DNA of 64,000 bases, taken from assembly GCF_030272615.1 (NCBI RefSeq), contig NC_081415.1, positions 266,139,925-266,203,924 of the forward strand. Reading direction: 5' to 3'. Position 1 is the stretch's first letter, and each line of letters begins with the position of its first letter. Of this stretch, positions 23,635 through 36,673 are shown in pieces. A model generated the notes under the pieces. That model saw only the letters and a program-made list of their open reading frames with translations. It ran no database searches and was not told where the DNA came from. The stretch comes from Cryptomeria japonica (Eukaryota > Streptophyta > Pinopsida > Cupressales > Cupressaceae). The position numbers were made by a program, and so were the translations under genes.

Positions 23635-25346
23635 GTTCAATTGCCTCATGTTCTTTTCAGATGTGTCTATCCATGGATGATGACATTAGTGTGTTAGTTG
23701 TTAGAGGTTGACCAGGCACATATTAATTTGTGCGGATTGACCCACCTTCTTGATTTACCTGATATCTATGTGAATCACAGAATGATGACTACACTTGTAG
23801 AGAGATTCCATTCTGAGCATAACACGTTCCACTTGCCAATTGGGGAGATGACCATCACTCCCGAGGATGCTTATAGGATTCTTCATATCCCTTTTGTTGG
23901 AGGGAAGGTTGATTATGATGCAGTGCATCTTCCTGGATTACTCGTTGTTAGACATGTTTTCAGAGATCCTGACATTTTGAAATGTTCTATCAATTGGGAC
24001 GTGATGATGACCAGGTACAGTGAGGACTTTCCACTAGCTTGCATCTTGGCAGGTTTTATCGGCTGCTTTCTGATGCCAGACAGGGGACAGCAGGGTTTTT
24101 TGTGTGGATGGGGTAGGATGTTGGAGAGGCTTATTGAGACCCCTCGGAGGTTAGGTTGGGGCTCTTGTTTATTAGCACATATGTATCACGAGATGCATGA
24201 GATCATTTTCTAGGAGGGGAAGAGTATGGCTGCAGGAGTTTTGATATTACAGGTATGGGCCTAGGAGCACCTCCCAGTTTGCAGGTTGATTGTAAATGAT
24301 GATATAGATCCTGGTTAGCCCATTGTATATAGATATTCAGGATATGTTACTCAGCCCCATCTAGGCAAGACATATTTTTGGAGATGGCAGCTGGATGATT
24401 TGATAGCCGTGACATGGAGACCATACAGAGGTCTAGAACCGTGGGATGATTGGAGGGTTGTTCGCAGGGACTTGTTCGTGACTTGCCCACTTATCAGTAG
24501 ATCACAGACTAGTATCGAGCGATTCATTATTTCCCGAGTGATGAGGTAGTATGGTAGACCTCAGGGGATCTTGCAGGAGTACACTGCATACGCACATTAT
24601 GCAGATGAGGAGAGGAAGGGATGGGCACTGAGACTATCTTATGCCTTGAGTATGGAGGAGTTGACTGGGTTACAGTGACTCAGGTGGGACTATATGGATG
24701 ACATTGAAGATGTTGGGGTATTGCCTTGGTACAACGATTGGTTCCAGCAGCATCCATTCCCTAGATTTACGGATCCAGCTGAGCAAGTACCTCGCATAGA
24801 GGAGATAGAGGATGATGTCCTCGCGTAGGGTCAGGGATAGAGAAAGGGACAGTGATTCGAGGCTCCAAGGCGGGCACGTGATGATCCTGGTGCTAGCAGC
24901 AACAGGTTTCTAGCTGGAGGTAGGCATTAGAGGGGAGAGAGTGGATCCCTTGAGGTAGTGGGTGTGAGACAGAGCACAGCAAGGGTGCTTGAGGGTGGAG
25001 GTGAGGAGGAGCGAGTAGCTCCGAGACAGTTGAGACAGAGACAGGAGGAGCAGGGTGGAGCCGGATATGGAGATGGTGGTGAAGAGTCTGTGAGAGAGCA
25101 GGGGGCTGATGCAGCATGGTTGATGAGAGCACTCCTAGTGGGTTTGCAGTCACAACTAACAGGGGCACAGACTCAGCTAGCAAAGCAAGACCGATAGCTA
25201 GTAGAGCTTAGGGCTGAGTGAGATCGTCAGCTTGTGGAGATCAAAGCAGAGCGTGATCTTTAGGTCATGATGATGAGGTCAGAGTGAGATGCTCTTCAGC
25301 AAGAGGTTTTGCACCAGACCAATCGGGTGGCTTATTACGTTGTAGC

Positions 25347-27043
25347 TTACAGCGTAATTGTTCCTGTAGCTGTAGCGTCATAAATTGTACGCACTTGCTA
25401 GGGTGGTACAATTTCACACCTAGTTTAGCACCCGCCTTGGCGCATTTTGCATTTTGCATTGCATTTCCCCTTTAGCACTTAATTAATTAAATTAATTAGG
25501 TCTAAGGTTCTATTTTATCATCTCCCATATCATAAAGTTGGGCCCTTTTCATTAAAGTGTGCCCCTTTCATTTTATTCTTCCAATACATCATTTAATCTA
25601 AAACCCTAATTAGGTCCTATTTTGAACTTGGGGGCTTGATTTTGGGGGTCAAAAAATCTCGAAATCACCTATAACTTCGGGATTCTCTCTAAAATCATCA
25701 TATCCGACGGCCCTGAAAATTTGGTGAAAAGTTGTCGGGACCATGGTGCCCCGAGTGCACACGGTCCCGGACATTTTTCCTGAAATTTTAGGAGCGTGAT
25801 CCAATCATAAAATAAAGCTTAACCCCAAGAAATTGGTGGGAGATTCAATCTCTAAGTCGGCCTAAAGTTGAAATTAAGACCTAGGGTTTCATATATAAGA
25901 GCTCTCTTTCTTCATTTGAAAGGATCTGGAATTTTGGTTTCAAGGGCCTTCTATGCAGCGAAAGAGCAGATCTTTGAAGACTTCAACAACATTCAACATC
26001 CATCCATCAAGAATTCATCAATTTCATCCATCCATTTAGGGCTTTGAAGACATTGAAGAACAATAGGGGATTACCGACTGAAGATTGGCTTGTACCCCTC
26101 CCTTGGGGTTGGGTATGATTTCATGTTGTTTTCATGTCTTTGCATAAGCCTCATTATATCACTTGTATTCATGCTTTAGATCACTTTGCATCTTGATTTG
26201 GAGCATTTACATTATCATTTACAAGCAATTAGGGTTTACTTTCTAGGTTGCTCTAGTTTGCTTACTTGCATTTTAGGATCTTGTACACACACAAGGTCTA
26301 CACACACACTACTTTTACAATACAACTTGGCTATTCGTGGAGGTGGAAATCACCAAAGCGGGGGTTTGACTAAGGCAAAACCCTATATAGCCACCCAACA
26401 TACCCTTTCAGATATAAGTGCAGATTTCCGAATTCGAAGGATGCCGCAAATTGCAGATCCGACGGAAGCGGACCGAGACAGAACTTCACACCAAATTTCA
26501 GGGTAAAAGACCAGGACAGGGGCGTGGGGCACCCTGGTCCTGCTAGGACAGGGGCGCTGGGTGCCCTGGTCCCTGGGAAAAGGGCGCTGGGTGCCCTGGT
26601 CCTTCTGTCAGACAGCAAGTTTCAGCATTTCCGATAGCTTTTCAGGTTGCAAAACAGCAGTTTCAGGAGCAGTTTCAGGAGCAGAATCAGGATAGTGGTG
26701 CCTGCGCCCCCGTCCTGAACATTTTCACTCAGATTTTAACTCCGGGTACGCATTTGCATTCTTGTCTTGTCCTTGTGTTTACAGCTTTCCATTGTTTAAT
26801 CTCAATTCTGCAATCTTGTTATTAGTTCATACTTGCACTTTGGGTTAGGAATTGAACTTGCATCATTCTATCTATCATTTGCAACAAAGGAATAGAAATC
26901 CTAATAGGTAGCCCGTGGCTCTCTCTTCCACAAAAAGAAGTAGCCAATTGTGTGATACCTCTAGGCTCTTTCGTATTCCACAAGTGTGTGAATGAAAGTG
27001 AGATTAGGGCATGTTTGCTTAGTGTCACTTTTTCCCCCACACA
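25347..27043. mobile_element. Solo LTR, 1.7 kb, inside the T PMD gene
   Basis: Flanked by GTAGC at 25342-25346 and 27044-27048. Removing it leaves the surrounding frame in phase, which supports the borders. It begins TTACAGCG (TG to TT change likely) and ends CACACA. It has no reading frame of note, a TATATAAG box at about 25892 on the plus strand, and GC-rich tandem units at 26514-26603. With no internal part, a solo LTR left by recombination is the simplest reading. It belongs to none of the other families here. Confidence 0.75.
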
Positions 27044-27170
27044 GTAGCGCAACAGGTTGTACCCTACTCATAGTACATGGCACGGTCTGAGGGAGTGCAA
27101 GCACCTCATTAGGATCCTGATCAGCAGGCTCCACCTCCTCCACTAGGTGATGAGGCTGAGACCGAGAGCT

Positions 27171-28771
27171 AGATTTTCTTTTTTGTATCTTGGAGATTTT
27201 TTGTAGACACACCCTTTTTTGTAGCCCATATGATTCTTGCTCTGATGGGAGTTTGTATATGTCAGTTGACATTATTTTGTACCCTCAGACTTGATGATTA
27301 TATATACATGAGATCTGATTGGATTTCATGGTACTTATGTCGATCAATTATAAGATGTTTTCTATATGTATGCATTTTTTATTCAGCATGGATGTATGTA
27401 ATGCAGATGAATATGAATGTTTGCTTTTGTTTCTTTTCATATGCAAATAAATGATGAAAATGAGTAATGAGTAATGCAAATATTTTATTTTTTTCTTTCT
27501 TTTAATGCAATAAGATGAATGCAAATGAGTGATAATGAAATGTATGAATTTTTATAAAATGCTTATGTATGCAGCTAACATCTCAATACACAAGTACTCG
27601 ATCAGAGAAATGATGAAAAAGAGACCACTTAGCTAAGAAGAAGATGCATCCAACTCTCATTCAGAAGATAAAGAGATTATTACCATACTGAAATCACTCT
27701 AAATTCACAAAATACAGAATGAAATGCAAAATGAGATGCAAAATGAAATGCAACCTAAACCTAGTCACTGGATTTAAAATACTTAAGTTTCATCACTGAG
27801 CATAACAAACATAACAGGCAGATTAGAGTTCCTTTCTTTTCATGTGCAATATTAATTATCCTATCCGCAATGACCCTTTTTTCGTTCATATCCTTGGACA
27901 AATTTCGCAGGGACCTGGATTACATGATAAAGAAATTCCCTCAAAACAGACAAAGAGATGATGGGAACCTCCCTGTAGCATTAAATAAGCGGGGTCGAGG
28001 TATGTGTGGCGATTTCACCTTGATGTGAAGGCTCTTATCACAGACACCCAGCTTATTAGATGTTTCCAGATAATCATAATAACTCCTACAAGCAGAAAAC
28101 AAAGAAAATATTATGCACCCAATCCTTGCTCCTCCTAGTCAAGATAGACTTCCTGAGTTACTCAGAGGGATAATAATCAAAAATCAATATAAAAGACAAC
28201 ATACAAAGTAAATTTTCATTCATAGCTCAAATTGTTTAGTGATTGTTTTCAATTTTCTTGTTTTGCCTGTGTACTCAGTGATAAAAAACTCTTCGGTAGT
28301 TAGGAGACAAGTAACTGACTCAGTGGATGACCGAGTTTCACTGACTGAAAGATGACTTGGTTGATACTTCTTAGGACATGTAAATTGCTCTGTCAATTAA
28401 CCTAAGACTAGGACATTAATTAGTTTCAAGCCATGATGGTTCCAACGAACCAGAATGTCACAAAAGTGACTGAAATATATGTACAAGTGATAATAAAGAT
28501 GCATGAAAGCAGGAAATGCCAACGTTGCGTTGATAGATTGAGCGTTGAGTACAAGAGGTTCCTGTTTGCTAGGTTTTCACCTACTTGGCAGAGATTCTTT
28601 TTTTTTACCAAGATGCATGTTTACCAGGTTTTCACCAGGGCATTTGTTTTTTCTCTTTCTTTTTTTTAAGAACTTTTTATGATTTTTTTTATTTTTTTAG
28701 GACTTTTTATGATTTATTTTTTATTTTTTCAGGACTTTTTCAGCTGTACAAGTTGCTTGGAGAAGAGAATG
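27171..28771. other. T region between the ends of the PMD gene and pol
   Basis: About 1.6 kb lies between the two converging coding regions, similar to the 1.8 kb in S. It is AT-rich with loose repeats of ATGCAAAATGA near 27720. Two minus-strand copies of the GGTGAAAACC element occur at 28557-28581 and 28612-28636. T-rich runs lie at 28590-28730. I see no gene. Confidence 0.6.
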
Positions 28772-31700
28772 CTAAGTGAATAAATTCTTCAAATGGATGG
28801 TGTTAATCAATTCATGGAGCTATTCTCCTTCCAATGTTGAGAGTTGATAGGCACCAAAGCCAAAAATTGCAGTAACGATGTAGGGACCCAGCCAGTTGGG
28901 TTCAAACTTCCCTTTGTTGTCTCGAAACTATTGATTTTTAGGATTTTGTCTCAGAACTAGGTCGCCAACCTGAAATTCTCTTTGTCAAACCTTCTTGTTA
29001 TATCCTCTGGACATTCTCTTTTGATACACTCTGAGATGATCAAACGCCACTTGTCGATGTTCATCTAGCAATTCGAGTTCTTGCAATCTAGATATCCTAT
29101 AGTATTCATCAGTTTCAAGACCTTGCAAAGAAACTCTTAGAGATGGTATTTCTACTTCAATAGGTAATACTGCTTCGGACCCATACACCAAAGAAAAAGG
29201 TGTAGCCCCAGTAGGTGTTTTGATACTTGTTATGTAAGCCTATAATGCAGGATTGAGCTGCAAATGCCAATCCTTCTTAGATTTGTTTACTATTCTATGT
29301 AAGATAGTCAACAAGTTTTTGTTAGATGCCTCAGCTTGTCCATTACCTTGAGGGTAATATATAGATGACCGGTGTTGTCTAATTTTGAATTTCTCACAGA
29401 GCTCGTCTAGATCTTTATTCTTGAATTGTCCTCCATTGTCAGTCACAATGGACGAAGGTATCCCATACCTACAAATGATATGGTTTAGAATTAATAGAGC
29501 TACTTGTTTACTAGTTGCTTTGATGAGTGGAACCGCTTCTATCCACTTAGTGAAGTACTCAGTGGCAGTTATAATAAACTTATGTCTGTTGGATGATGTA
29601 GGATAGATCTGACCAATGAGATCAAAGGCCCATTGCTGGAAAGGCTAATGTGTGATGAAGGGTATGAGATCCCTTGCTGGAGCATGTATGAGATTTCCAT
29701 GTAGCTAACATTTCTCACAATTTTTAGAAAACTTTATAGCATCCTTCTCCATGTCTTGCCAGTAGTAGCCAGCCCTTAGTAGTTTCCGAGCTAAAGTAAG
29801 ACCATTCAAATGAGATCCACAAATACCTTCATGGACTTCTGATAATGCACATTTAGACTCTTCAATTTCTAGACACCTAAGAAATGTACCGTCCAAACTT
29901 CATCTAAACAAATCACTAGCAATGATGACATACCATGAAGCATTTCGGGTTAAGTTCCTTTTCTAATTACGGGTAAGATTTTCTAGAATAATTTGGTCAC
30001 ATAGATAAGAGTAAATGTGGTTATATCAAGATGAGTCATGTCCAATAATAGAACAGGCTATCTGGGACTCAGGAGAATCATAGGCAGAGTATAGTAACTC
30101 TTCCACCAGGAATTCAAAGCGAAAATTAGATTCCTGTAACTCAGGTATAGATGCCAAGGTGGCCATAGCATCTGCTGCTTTGTTTGCTGATCTATGAATC
30201 TACTAGAATGATAAAAAAAGTAAAATACTTCTTGAGATCATCAACCCTTCTCTTATAAGGCATCAGTTTCTCATCTCGAGTATGATATGTATCATTGATT
30301 TGATTGATAATAAGTTGAGAATCTCCATAGATATGTAACTCCAGAACCTTCCATTCAATAGCTAGCTTGATCTCGTTTACCAAAGCTTCATACTCTACAA
30401 TATTGTTTGTGCAAGGGAAAAGAATCTTGTAAGCCTTCAGGATTGAATATTTTTGAGGAGTGATAAATAGTATTCCAACACCAGAACCATTTTGGGTGAA
30501 AGATCCATCAAAGAACATCTTCCATGATTGTTGAGTAAGGTGCATTATTGATTCATCTGGAAACTCTATATGAAATGGTTGAGTGTCTTCAAGTGGAGCT
30601 TCAGTGAGTTGATCTACATTTACCTGTCCTTTGATGGCTTTGCATTCCACATATTCAATATCAAACTATAAGTACCATGAGCCATTTTGCCAATCTTTCA
30701 GTGAGTGTTGCTTTGTTGAGAAGATACTTGAGTGGATCAATCTTAGCTACTAGCTTGATGGAATGTGCCAACATGTAGTGTCTCAATTTTTGTGATGCAA
30801 AGACTAATGCCAAGCATGATTTTTTTATTATAGTGTAGCTCATTTCATAAGACACCAATGTTCAGCTAATGTAATATATAGCTCTCTCTTTTTTATTTTC
30901 ATCTTGTTGTGCCAGAAGTGCCCCCAATGATGAATCAGTGGTTGATATGTATAAGATCAATGGTTTTCCTTGAATTGCCATCAGTATTAGTGGATTGGAC
31001 AATTACTCTTTGATCTACTAAAGGTGTTGTTCACATTATCGATCCAAGTTGTATATTACTCCTTTCCTCAATACTTTTGTAAAGGTTGAGCTCTGTCTGC
31101 CAGCTGAGAAATGAAGCGTATGATTGATTGGAGATGTCCCTGTAAACTTCTCATTTGATTGATGTTCTTCGGAGGCGACATTTCCATTATAGCTTGGACC
31201 TTCTCAAAATCAACCTCAATTCCCTTCTTTGAAATAATGTAGCCAAGTAGTTTACCAGATGTCACTCCGAATGCACACTTTTTTGGATTTAGCCGGAGTT
31301 TGAATTTTTCCATTCTTTCTAGCATAGGGCCTAGCTCTTGAATATGCGTGGATCTCTTCATAGTCTTTACTAAAGTGTCATCAACATAGTCTTCTATATT
31401 ATTATGCATCATATCATGAAATATAGTGGATCTCTTGATAAGTTTCTCTTGTGTTCTTCAGCCCAAATGGCACGGTGTTCCAGCAAAAGGTTCCCCATGC
31501 ACAGGTGAAAGCTATCTTTTCTTGATCTCTAGGAGCTATTTTGATCTAATTATAACCGGACAATCTATCCATTAGTGAGTACATCTCATACCCAGCAGTC
31601 GTATCAACTATCATATCAATGTTTGGTAATGGAAGGTCATCCTTCGGACAAGCTTTGTTGAGATCTGTGAAGTCTATGCAAACCCTAATAGATTTGTTTG

Positions 31701-31902
31701 CCTTTGACACAGGTACTATGTTTGAAATCCATTCTACATAGTCTATAGCTCTGATAAATCTAGCTTTTAGAAGTTTTTCTAGCTCAACTTTGACTAGTAG
31801 TGCCACGTGAGGTTGCATCTTATGGAGTTTTTGCTTGACTGGTTTAACTCCTGGTGTGATAGAAAGATGATGCATAATAAGATCAGGATCCAAGCCTGGC
31901 AT
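28772..31902 (-). pseudogene. Pol of T: reverse transcriptase, two RNase H domains, integrase
   Basis: Reverse transcriptase begins near 31900 (MPGLDPDLIMHHLS), with DFTDLNKACPKDDLPLP near 31650 and an intact YVDD near 31385 (IEDYVDDTLVK). A degenerate first RNase H region (SQKLRHYMLAHSIKL, 30790) is followed by a second RNase H with FFDGSFTQNGSGVGIL near 30510. Two such domains are characteristic of the Tat lineage. Integrase has its zinc region (VHEGICGSHLNG to CEKC, 29830-29705) and all three catalytic residues (FDLIGQ, VTDNGGQF, NGQAEASNK). Its C-terminal part ends LKNLFT at 28772. Many stops and frameshifts show an inactive copy. Confidence 0.9.
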
Positions 31903-31935
31903 ATCAGAGTATGTCCATGCAAAATTGATCTTCTT

Positions 31936-34400
31936 TTATGAAAAGAGATGAGTGAAATCTTTTAATTCTTTTGTTGATAGTGATTGAGCTACATGAATGA
32001 TGTGTGGTGTCTCTTGACTCCCAATGTTCACTGGCTGAGTTGGCTCAATCAATATAGAAGATCTCTCTTGGAAGTGACTTGGCAGGATATCAAGTATCTC
32101 ACTTTCAGGTGCCTCAGAGAGCTTTTCACCCTTAGGTACATCCTTTATTTTCTCTTTTTTAGATTCTGACACTGCCACAATGTTGTTTTCGATCTTTTAT
32201 TTTTATTTTTCTGATTTTTGTGACTAAGATACTGGATATCTATTTCAGTCATGTTTTCACTCTATTCACTGGTGGAAGAGTACATGGGTTCAACTGCGTT
32301 TAGGTAATAGGCTAGCGTATAGTCATTAGCAAAAGTAGGTACATTCATGGGTTGGTCTTGTAGAATACAGTCAATTAATTCAAGATGTACCAAGGATAGA
32401 GTGTGGACAGGTTCGAGGGAGTTCACGGTATTGTCATCACAACTGTAGAACAAAAAGTTGAGTTCCAGAAGGATACCTTGCATAAATGTCTCGAGACCAG
32501 GAAAAGTCAAAACATGATTATTAAAGTGCACATTAATATTTAGTCAACCTAATCCAATAGACCTACTTGTGGCATCATTCTCTACGCCAAGTTGAACTTG
32601 ATATCAAGGTTCAACAGTAACAAGATCAGTAGATGGATTCTTGCCATTTATATCAGAGGATTCAGAGCTTGATGCTAAGTAGATATTGTCATAAACAGGA
32701 CTATTGTCAGAGTCCTCAGAGTCATTGGATGAAGTTTTTGAATCTTCTTCAAGTGGTTGAGTGAATGTATGTATGGTATCAACACCAACATCTTTAATGT
32801 TGCAAGTTCCTTCAAGATTTGGCTCATTTAGCATTTGTATTTGACACACCTGTTGACATGATCTTGATGGCTTTGTGACTCTCTATTGTCTACTCCATTC
32901 AACTTCCTCTGGACTAATGACCGGTTATGCTTCTATAGCTTCCAATTCTTCTTGTGTAATCCCATACCCAATTTGTTCTGTCTTATTAGAGGGGTATATA
33001 ATGGATGAAAAACTTTCTGGTATTCTTCCTTCCTTCAACCCTTGTTCATAGTCTGCTTGTGTTTTTTGTCTGATTTCCTGTATCTCCTTTTCTAGCTTTA
33101 AGTGCATCAGCTCTTGAGTATCATCAGTGATATGGCTAGACTCTTTTGGAGTTTTTGTACTGGATGTATTTGAGAGGTGGTCTGGAACCCATTCATACTT
33201 GTTTGAGTCAATCTCTGAATTGTCTACTTGCTTCCTACCAGTGTATGTGACTGGAACTTTCAGTGGTGCAAACAATTCTCTTATTCTTTCTACTTTGTCT
33301 CTTATGTCCTCTGGGACCTCAACTCCTTGTATTGTTAAGAAAATGGATATATTTGTTAACAATCTGATCCTTGAATTGAAATATAGTATCCAAATGCAAG
33401 TGCACCCATCATTTAACAAAATGGTAAATAATGCTATCTGAATGGAAGATGTGCTTATAAAGAAAGGAGATATCACACCTTGGAAGGAAACACAACCAAG
33501 ATCTAGCTCTAAAGAGAAGAACAAGTGTTGGAGGAAAGTGAGAAAAGGCTCCCCTATTTTCTATTTGGTGTTGCAAAGTTAGATCATAGTGACAAGATGT
33601 CAAATGTTGTAGGAGTATTGTTGTAAAGACAGTTGGATTAGTTCTTCGAAATTTTTTATCCCCTTAGGTAGACTTGAGAACCATTTCATAGCTTTTCCTC
33701 CCAAACTCCTCGGAAAAAGGTGCATGACATACGTTTGATCATGCATGAACTCCATGCAGGCAGCACAAAATTCTCTGACATGATCTTGAGGATCTGAGGT
33801 ACCATCATATTTGTCAAATTTTGGGATCTCAACTCTTGAAGGAAATGGAGGCATATATAGGTTTTTGTCAAATGAAAATGGGCATATTGTCTCCAGAGAA
33901 TATTGTTTTGGGTATTTATCCTTGTTTTTGAGTTCTGCGACCTTAGTCTATAAGGCTAGTAATTTTCTGTGGACCATTATTATGGGTGATTCTTCCTTTT
34001 TAGTGATGAGAGTCTGAACATCATATCCAATAGGAAGTTTGGCACCTTGTTTTTCTAGCTCTAGAAAATAGTCTTTTTCTCTAGCCATGATAGCCTTCAT
34101 CATTTTTCGGAAATCCTTATCCTTTTGACATTTATGAATATCTTTTTCAGGAGGTTCAGAATCTTCAGTTTCACTTGATGAGGAAACATTAATGGTTTCA
34201 TGAATACTGAGGTTATCTTCGTCATTTTGTTCTAGTCTAGGTATAGTGGGAGATACAGGCTCATCATAAACTGGCACCTTTGATGATAAAGGTTTGTTAG
34301 TTAGGGGATCCTCTTCGAAAAATGAATTATCTTTATATGAAAAGGGTTGTCCTTTGCCTTTGGCATCTTTCTTAAGAGAACTCCTAGTTTGAGTAGGCAT
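31936..34400 (-). pseudogene. Gag and linker region of T
   Basis: Starts MPTQTRSSLKKDAKGKG at 34400. The gag core (IPKFDKYDGTSDPQDHVREF, 33830) closely matches S (TPKFDKYRGKGDPKAHIRQF). After QYSYNI (33600) the match continues weakly with stops. The part from about 33340 to 32925 (EDIRDKVERIRELFAPLKVP; KTEQIGYGITQEELEAIEA) corresponds to the acidic linker before reverse transcriptase. I find no zinc knuckle or protease, which are present in S, so an internal deletion is likely. Frameshift near 32260. Confidence 0.75.
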
Positions 34401-36673
34401 TTTTTATTGATTGGTGTGACCTAAAGTTGTTTGTGATGTAGAAGTCAAGATCAAATTCAGAGCTAGTTGTTCAGTTAACGTATTGTTTGAGAGAATCAAC
34501 TAAGATTTAGTCTGGTTTCAGGAACGATCTATCCTATATAAGACGTTTATCTAAGTTGATCTGAGAGAAGTGACTAAGACTCAGTCTGGTTTCAGGAAAT
34601 ATCTATATTGTATAAGACATTTATCTAAGTGACTTAGGTTTGATATGTAGTTGATTGAACTAGCTGAAAGATGATCGACAAAATCATACAACACAAGTGG
34701 CAGAGGTACATTGTTTTGATCTGTTTATGCTCAAGATAATGATAACCAGTTTTATGCTCGTTGTAGACTATTTTAAGCAAGTTTGACTGTTCTGGACTGA
34801 CAAAATCAGAGATTCGTATGACAGGTTTCTCAAGACCATACGACAATTCAATAGCTTCAGGATGACAACAACAGTGTTTCGTATGAGTTGCTGCCTTATA
34901 CCATACGACAAATGGGTATGTCTAGAACGATAGACTGATCAATGTAATGTTTTATCATATGACATAGGATTCAGGATGAAATGAAACTTCTTAGAACCGG
35001 ACGACAGACAATCAAGACTCGTACGACACAGGATGCAGGCTCAAACGACAGACTGTTAGGACTAACAGAATTTTGTACGACATAGAATATGAAACTAGAC
35101 GATAAATCAGAGGAATCATACGACTATTTGCTGGACAGAGGCAAAAATTTTGAGTTTTCAATGACTGAGTATAACCAAATTTGAGATGGACTGGGTTTTG
35201 ATCATTGACTGATGATGAGTTGTTTAGAGGTAGACTGAGTTTTTGATTGCTGAGGTATACTTGTTTGTGACACGGACATAGTTTTGACTAGGATAGACTA
35301 GTTTTGGACAGAGTTTCAACTGGGATAGACTAGTTTTGGATGGAGTTTCGACTAGGATAGACTAGTTTTGGATAGAGTTTTGACTGGGATAGACTAGTTT
35401 TTGGATAGAGTTTCAACTGGGATAGACTTTTGACACGGACAGAGTTTTTGATCACTGAGTTGTTTCTTGTTTTCTCTAGTTTTGGGTATTTTAGTTTCAG
35501 TTTCAGGGATGAAAAACATAGAAAACACGTAGTATGAATAATAACTCCAATCACAGCATCCAAACCCTACGGAATTTGGTGAGAGAAGAAAACCTTTGCT
35601 TGTAGACTCGGGTACACACCCAATAGCTAATCAGAATATGGTCGCTAAGTCTCATGCAATGGATTCTCAACACCGTATTAGCCGACTCCAAATGCTAATG
35701 GGGGCACAAAATGACAAGTATATTAGGAGAGTTACTATCTCTCTTGCATAAAGATTACCCCCCCTTTCGGAGGTGAACTGGGTAGCTTCTAATTTGAATT
35801 GGAACTAGTAAGGGGTTCGTTCAGCGTGTCAAGGTATAAAATCAATTAAGAGGTCTCCCAGCCTTGAAAACCAAGGTTTAATATACCCAAAGGTACTGAG
35901 GAGAGATATTCCCAAGCACTGTCGTTGACTTGATTTTCATCAAATGATGTTTATTTTATAGTGGGTTGGAGTACTTGGCATTTAGTCGTTCCCACTTGGG
36001 TTGTTCCCCTCACACCGGTCGTAAAAGCTTTAAGATTTATTAGCTCCTCGGGAGGGAAGGCCCGCTAAAGATATACAAATCTCATACTTAAATAAAACAC
36101 CTCAAGGGTCTGGATTTTTGATTGTTTAAAAAAAGACAAGAGCATACTCTCCTACCTCTCAGAATTTACTTAAAACACGAAATACAGATTTGTTCTTTAA
36201 CCAGATAGCAATTTAGGTGCCTAAAAATAAATTTAAAGAATACACGATGTTTGCTCGAATCTCCTCAAGCAACTTGCAAAGACAACGAATCAGTAGTCAT
36301 ATTGTCTTTGTGTGACAAGCATATTCTTCAACAAGTGTTTTGCAAAAACTGATTAGGCTGTGAAAAATTCTCAGGTAGAAAGATAAACAGCGAGGGTCAG
36401 TCGTCAGTATAATCAAAATTGAATGAGAAAATTGAAGAATGAAACCTTCTTTTTAACTAGAAAAATACATAATCATACGACAATTCTTACCAAATTGTAC
36501 AACAAATTGTACTAGATCGTACGACATATGTAGTTTGTCATTTGGGCATATGGGAAATATCGTACGACAAATCGCGGAACCTGTACAGACGAAAATCCAA
36601 AAAAAATAAAAATAAGCAATCAATCTTGGAGGCCGAAAAATGTAGTCTTCAGCCCCATAGTGGGTGCTAGAAA
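34401..36673 (-). other. 5' leader of T with two motif clusters
   Basis: About 2.3 kb lies between the 5' LTR and gag, without a gene. The cluster next to gag (34837-35126) has CATACGACAA twice, GTACGACACA, GTACGACATA, CATACGACTA and variants. The cluster next to the LTR (36474-36570) has CATACGACAA, CGTACGACAT and CGTACGACAA. The region 35250-35460 has tandem copies of GACTAGTTTTGGA with GGATAGA. The primer site beside the LTR reads CTAGCACCCACTATGGGG on the minus strand, like the TGGCACCCACTGTGG sites of Tat elements but mutated. Confidence 0.72.

Larger units (their letters stand above)
23117..27170 (+). pseudogene. Plant mobile domain gene of T, antisense to pol, interrupted by a solo LTR
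   Basis: A short exon 1 (23117-23191) is followed by a likely intron with donor GTAAGT at 23192 and acceptor TTTTTGCAG ending at 23634. Exon 2 begins VQLPHV and carries the PMD (23698-24270), with the family signature LVERFHSEHNTFHLP and GEMTITPEDAYRILHIP. The region after it (24270-24830) ends with WFQQHPFPRFTDP, also found in the S protein. A basic/acidic low-complexity part and a coiled-coil part (MRALLVGLQSQLTGAQTQL, 25118-25190) follow. Stops occur at 24211 and several later points. The frame is split at 25342 by a solo LTR and resumes in phase at 27049, ending near 27170. The PMD (aminotransferase-like) family occurs in plant transposons and in host genes such as MAIN and MAIL1. Its function here is unknown. 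Confidence 0.82.

Noticed and set aside
23698-24213. Treating the T PMD segment as a self-contained short gene starting at 23698
   Set aside because: That codon is TTG; the frame runs in from the acceptor at 23635 and continues after the stop at 24211 with clear homology to S.
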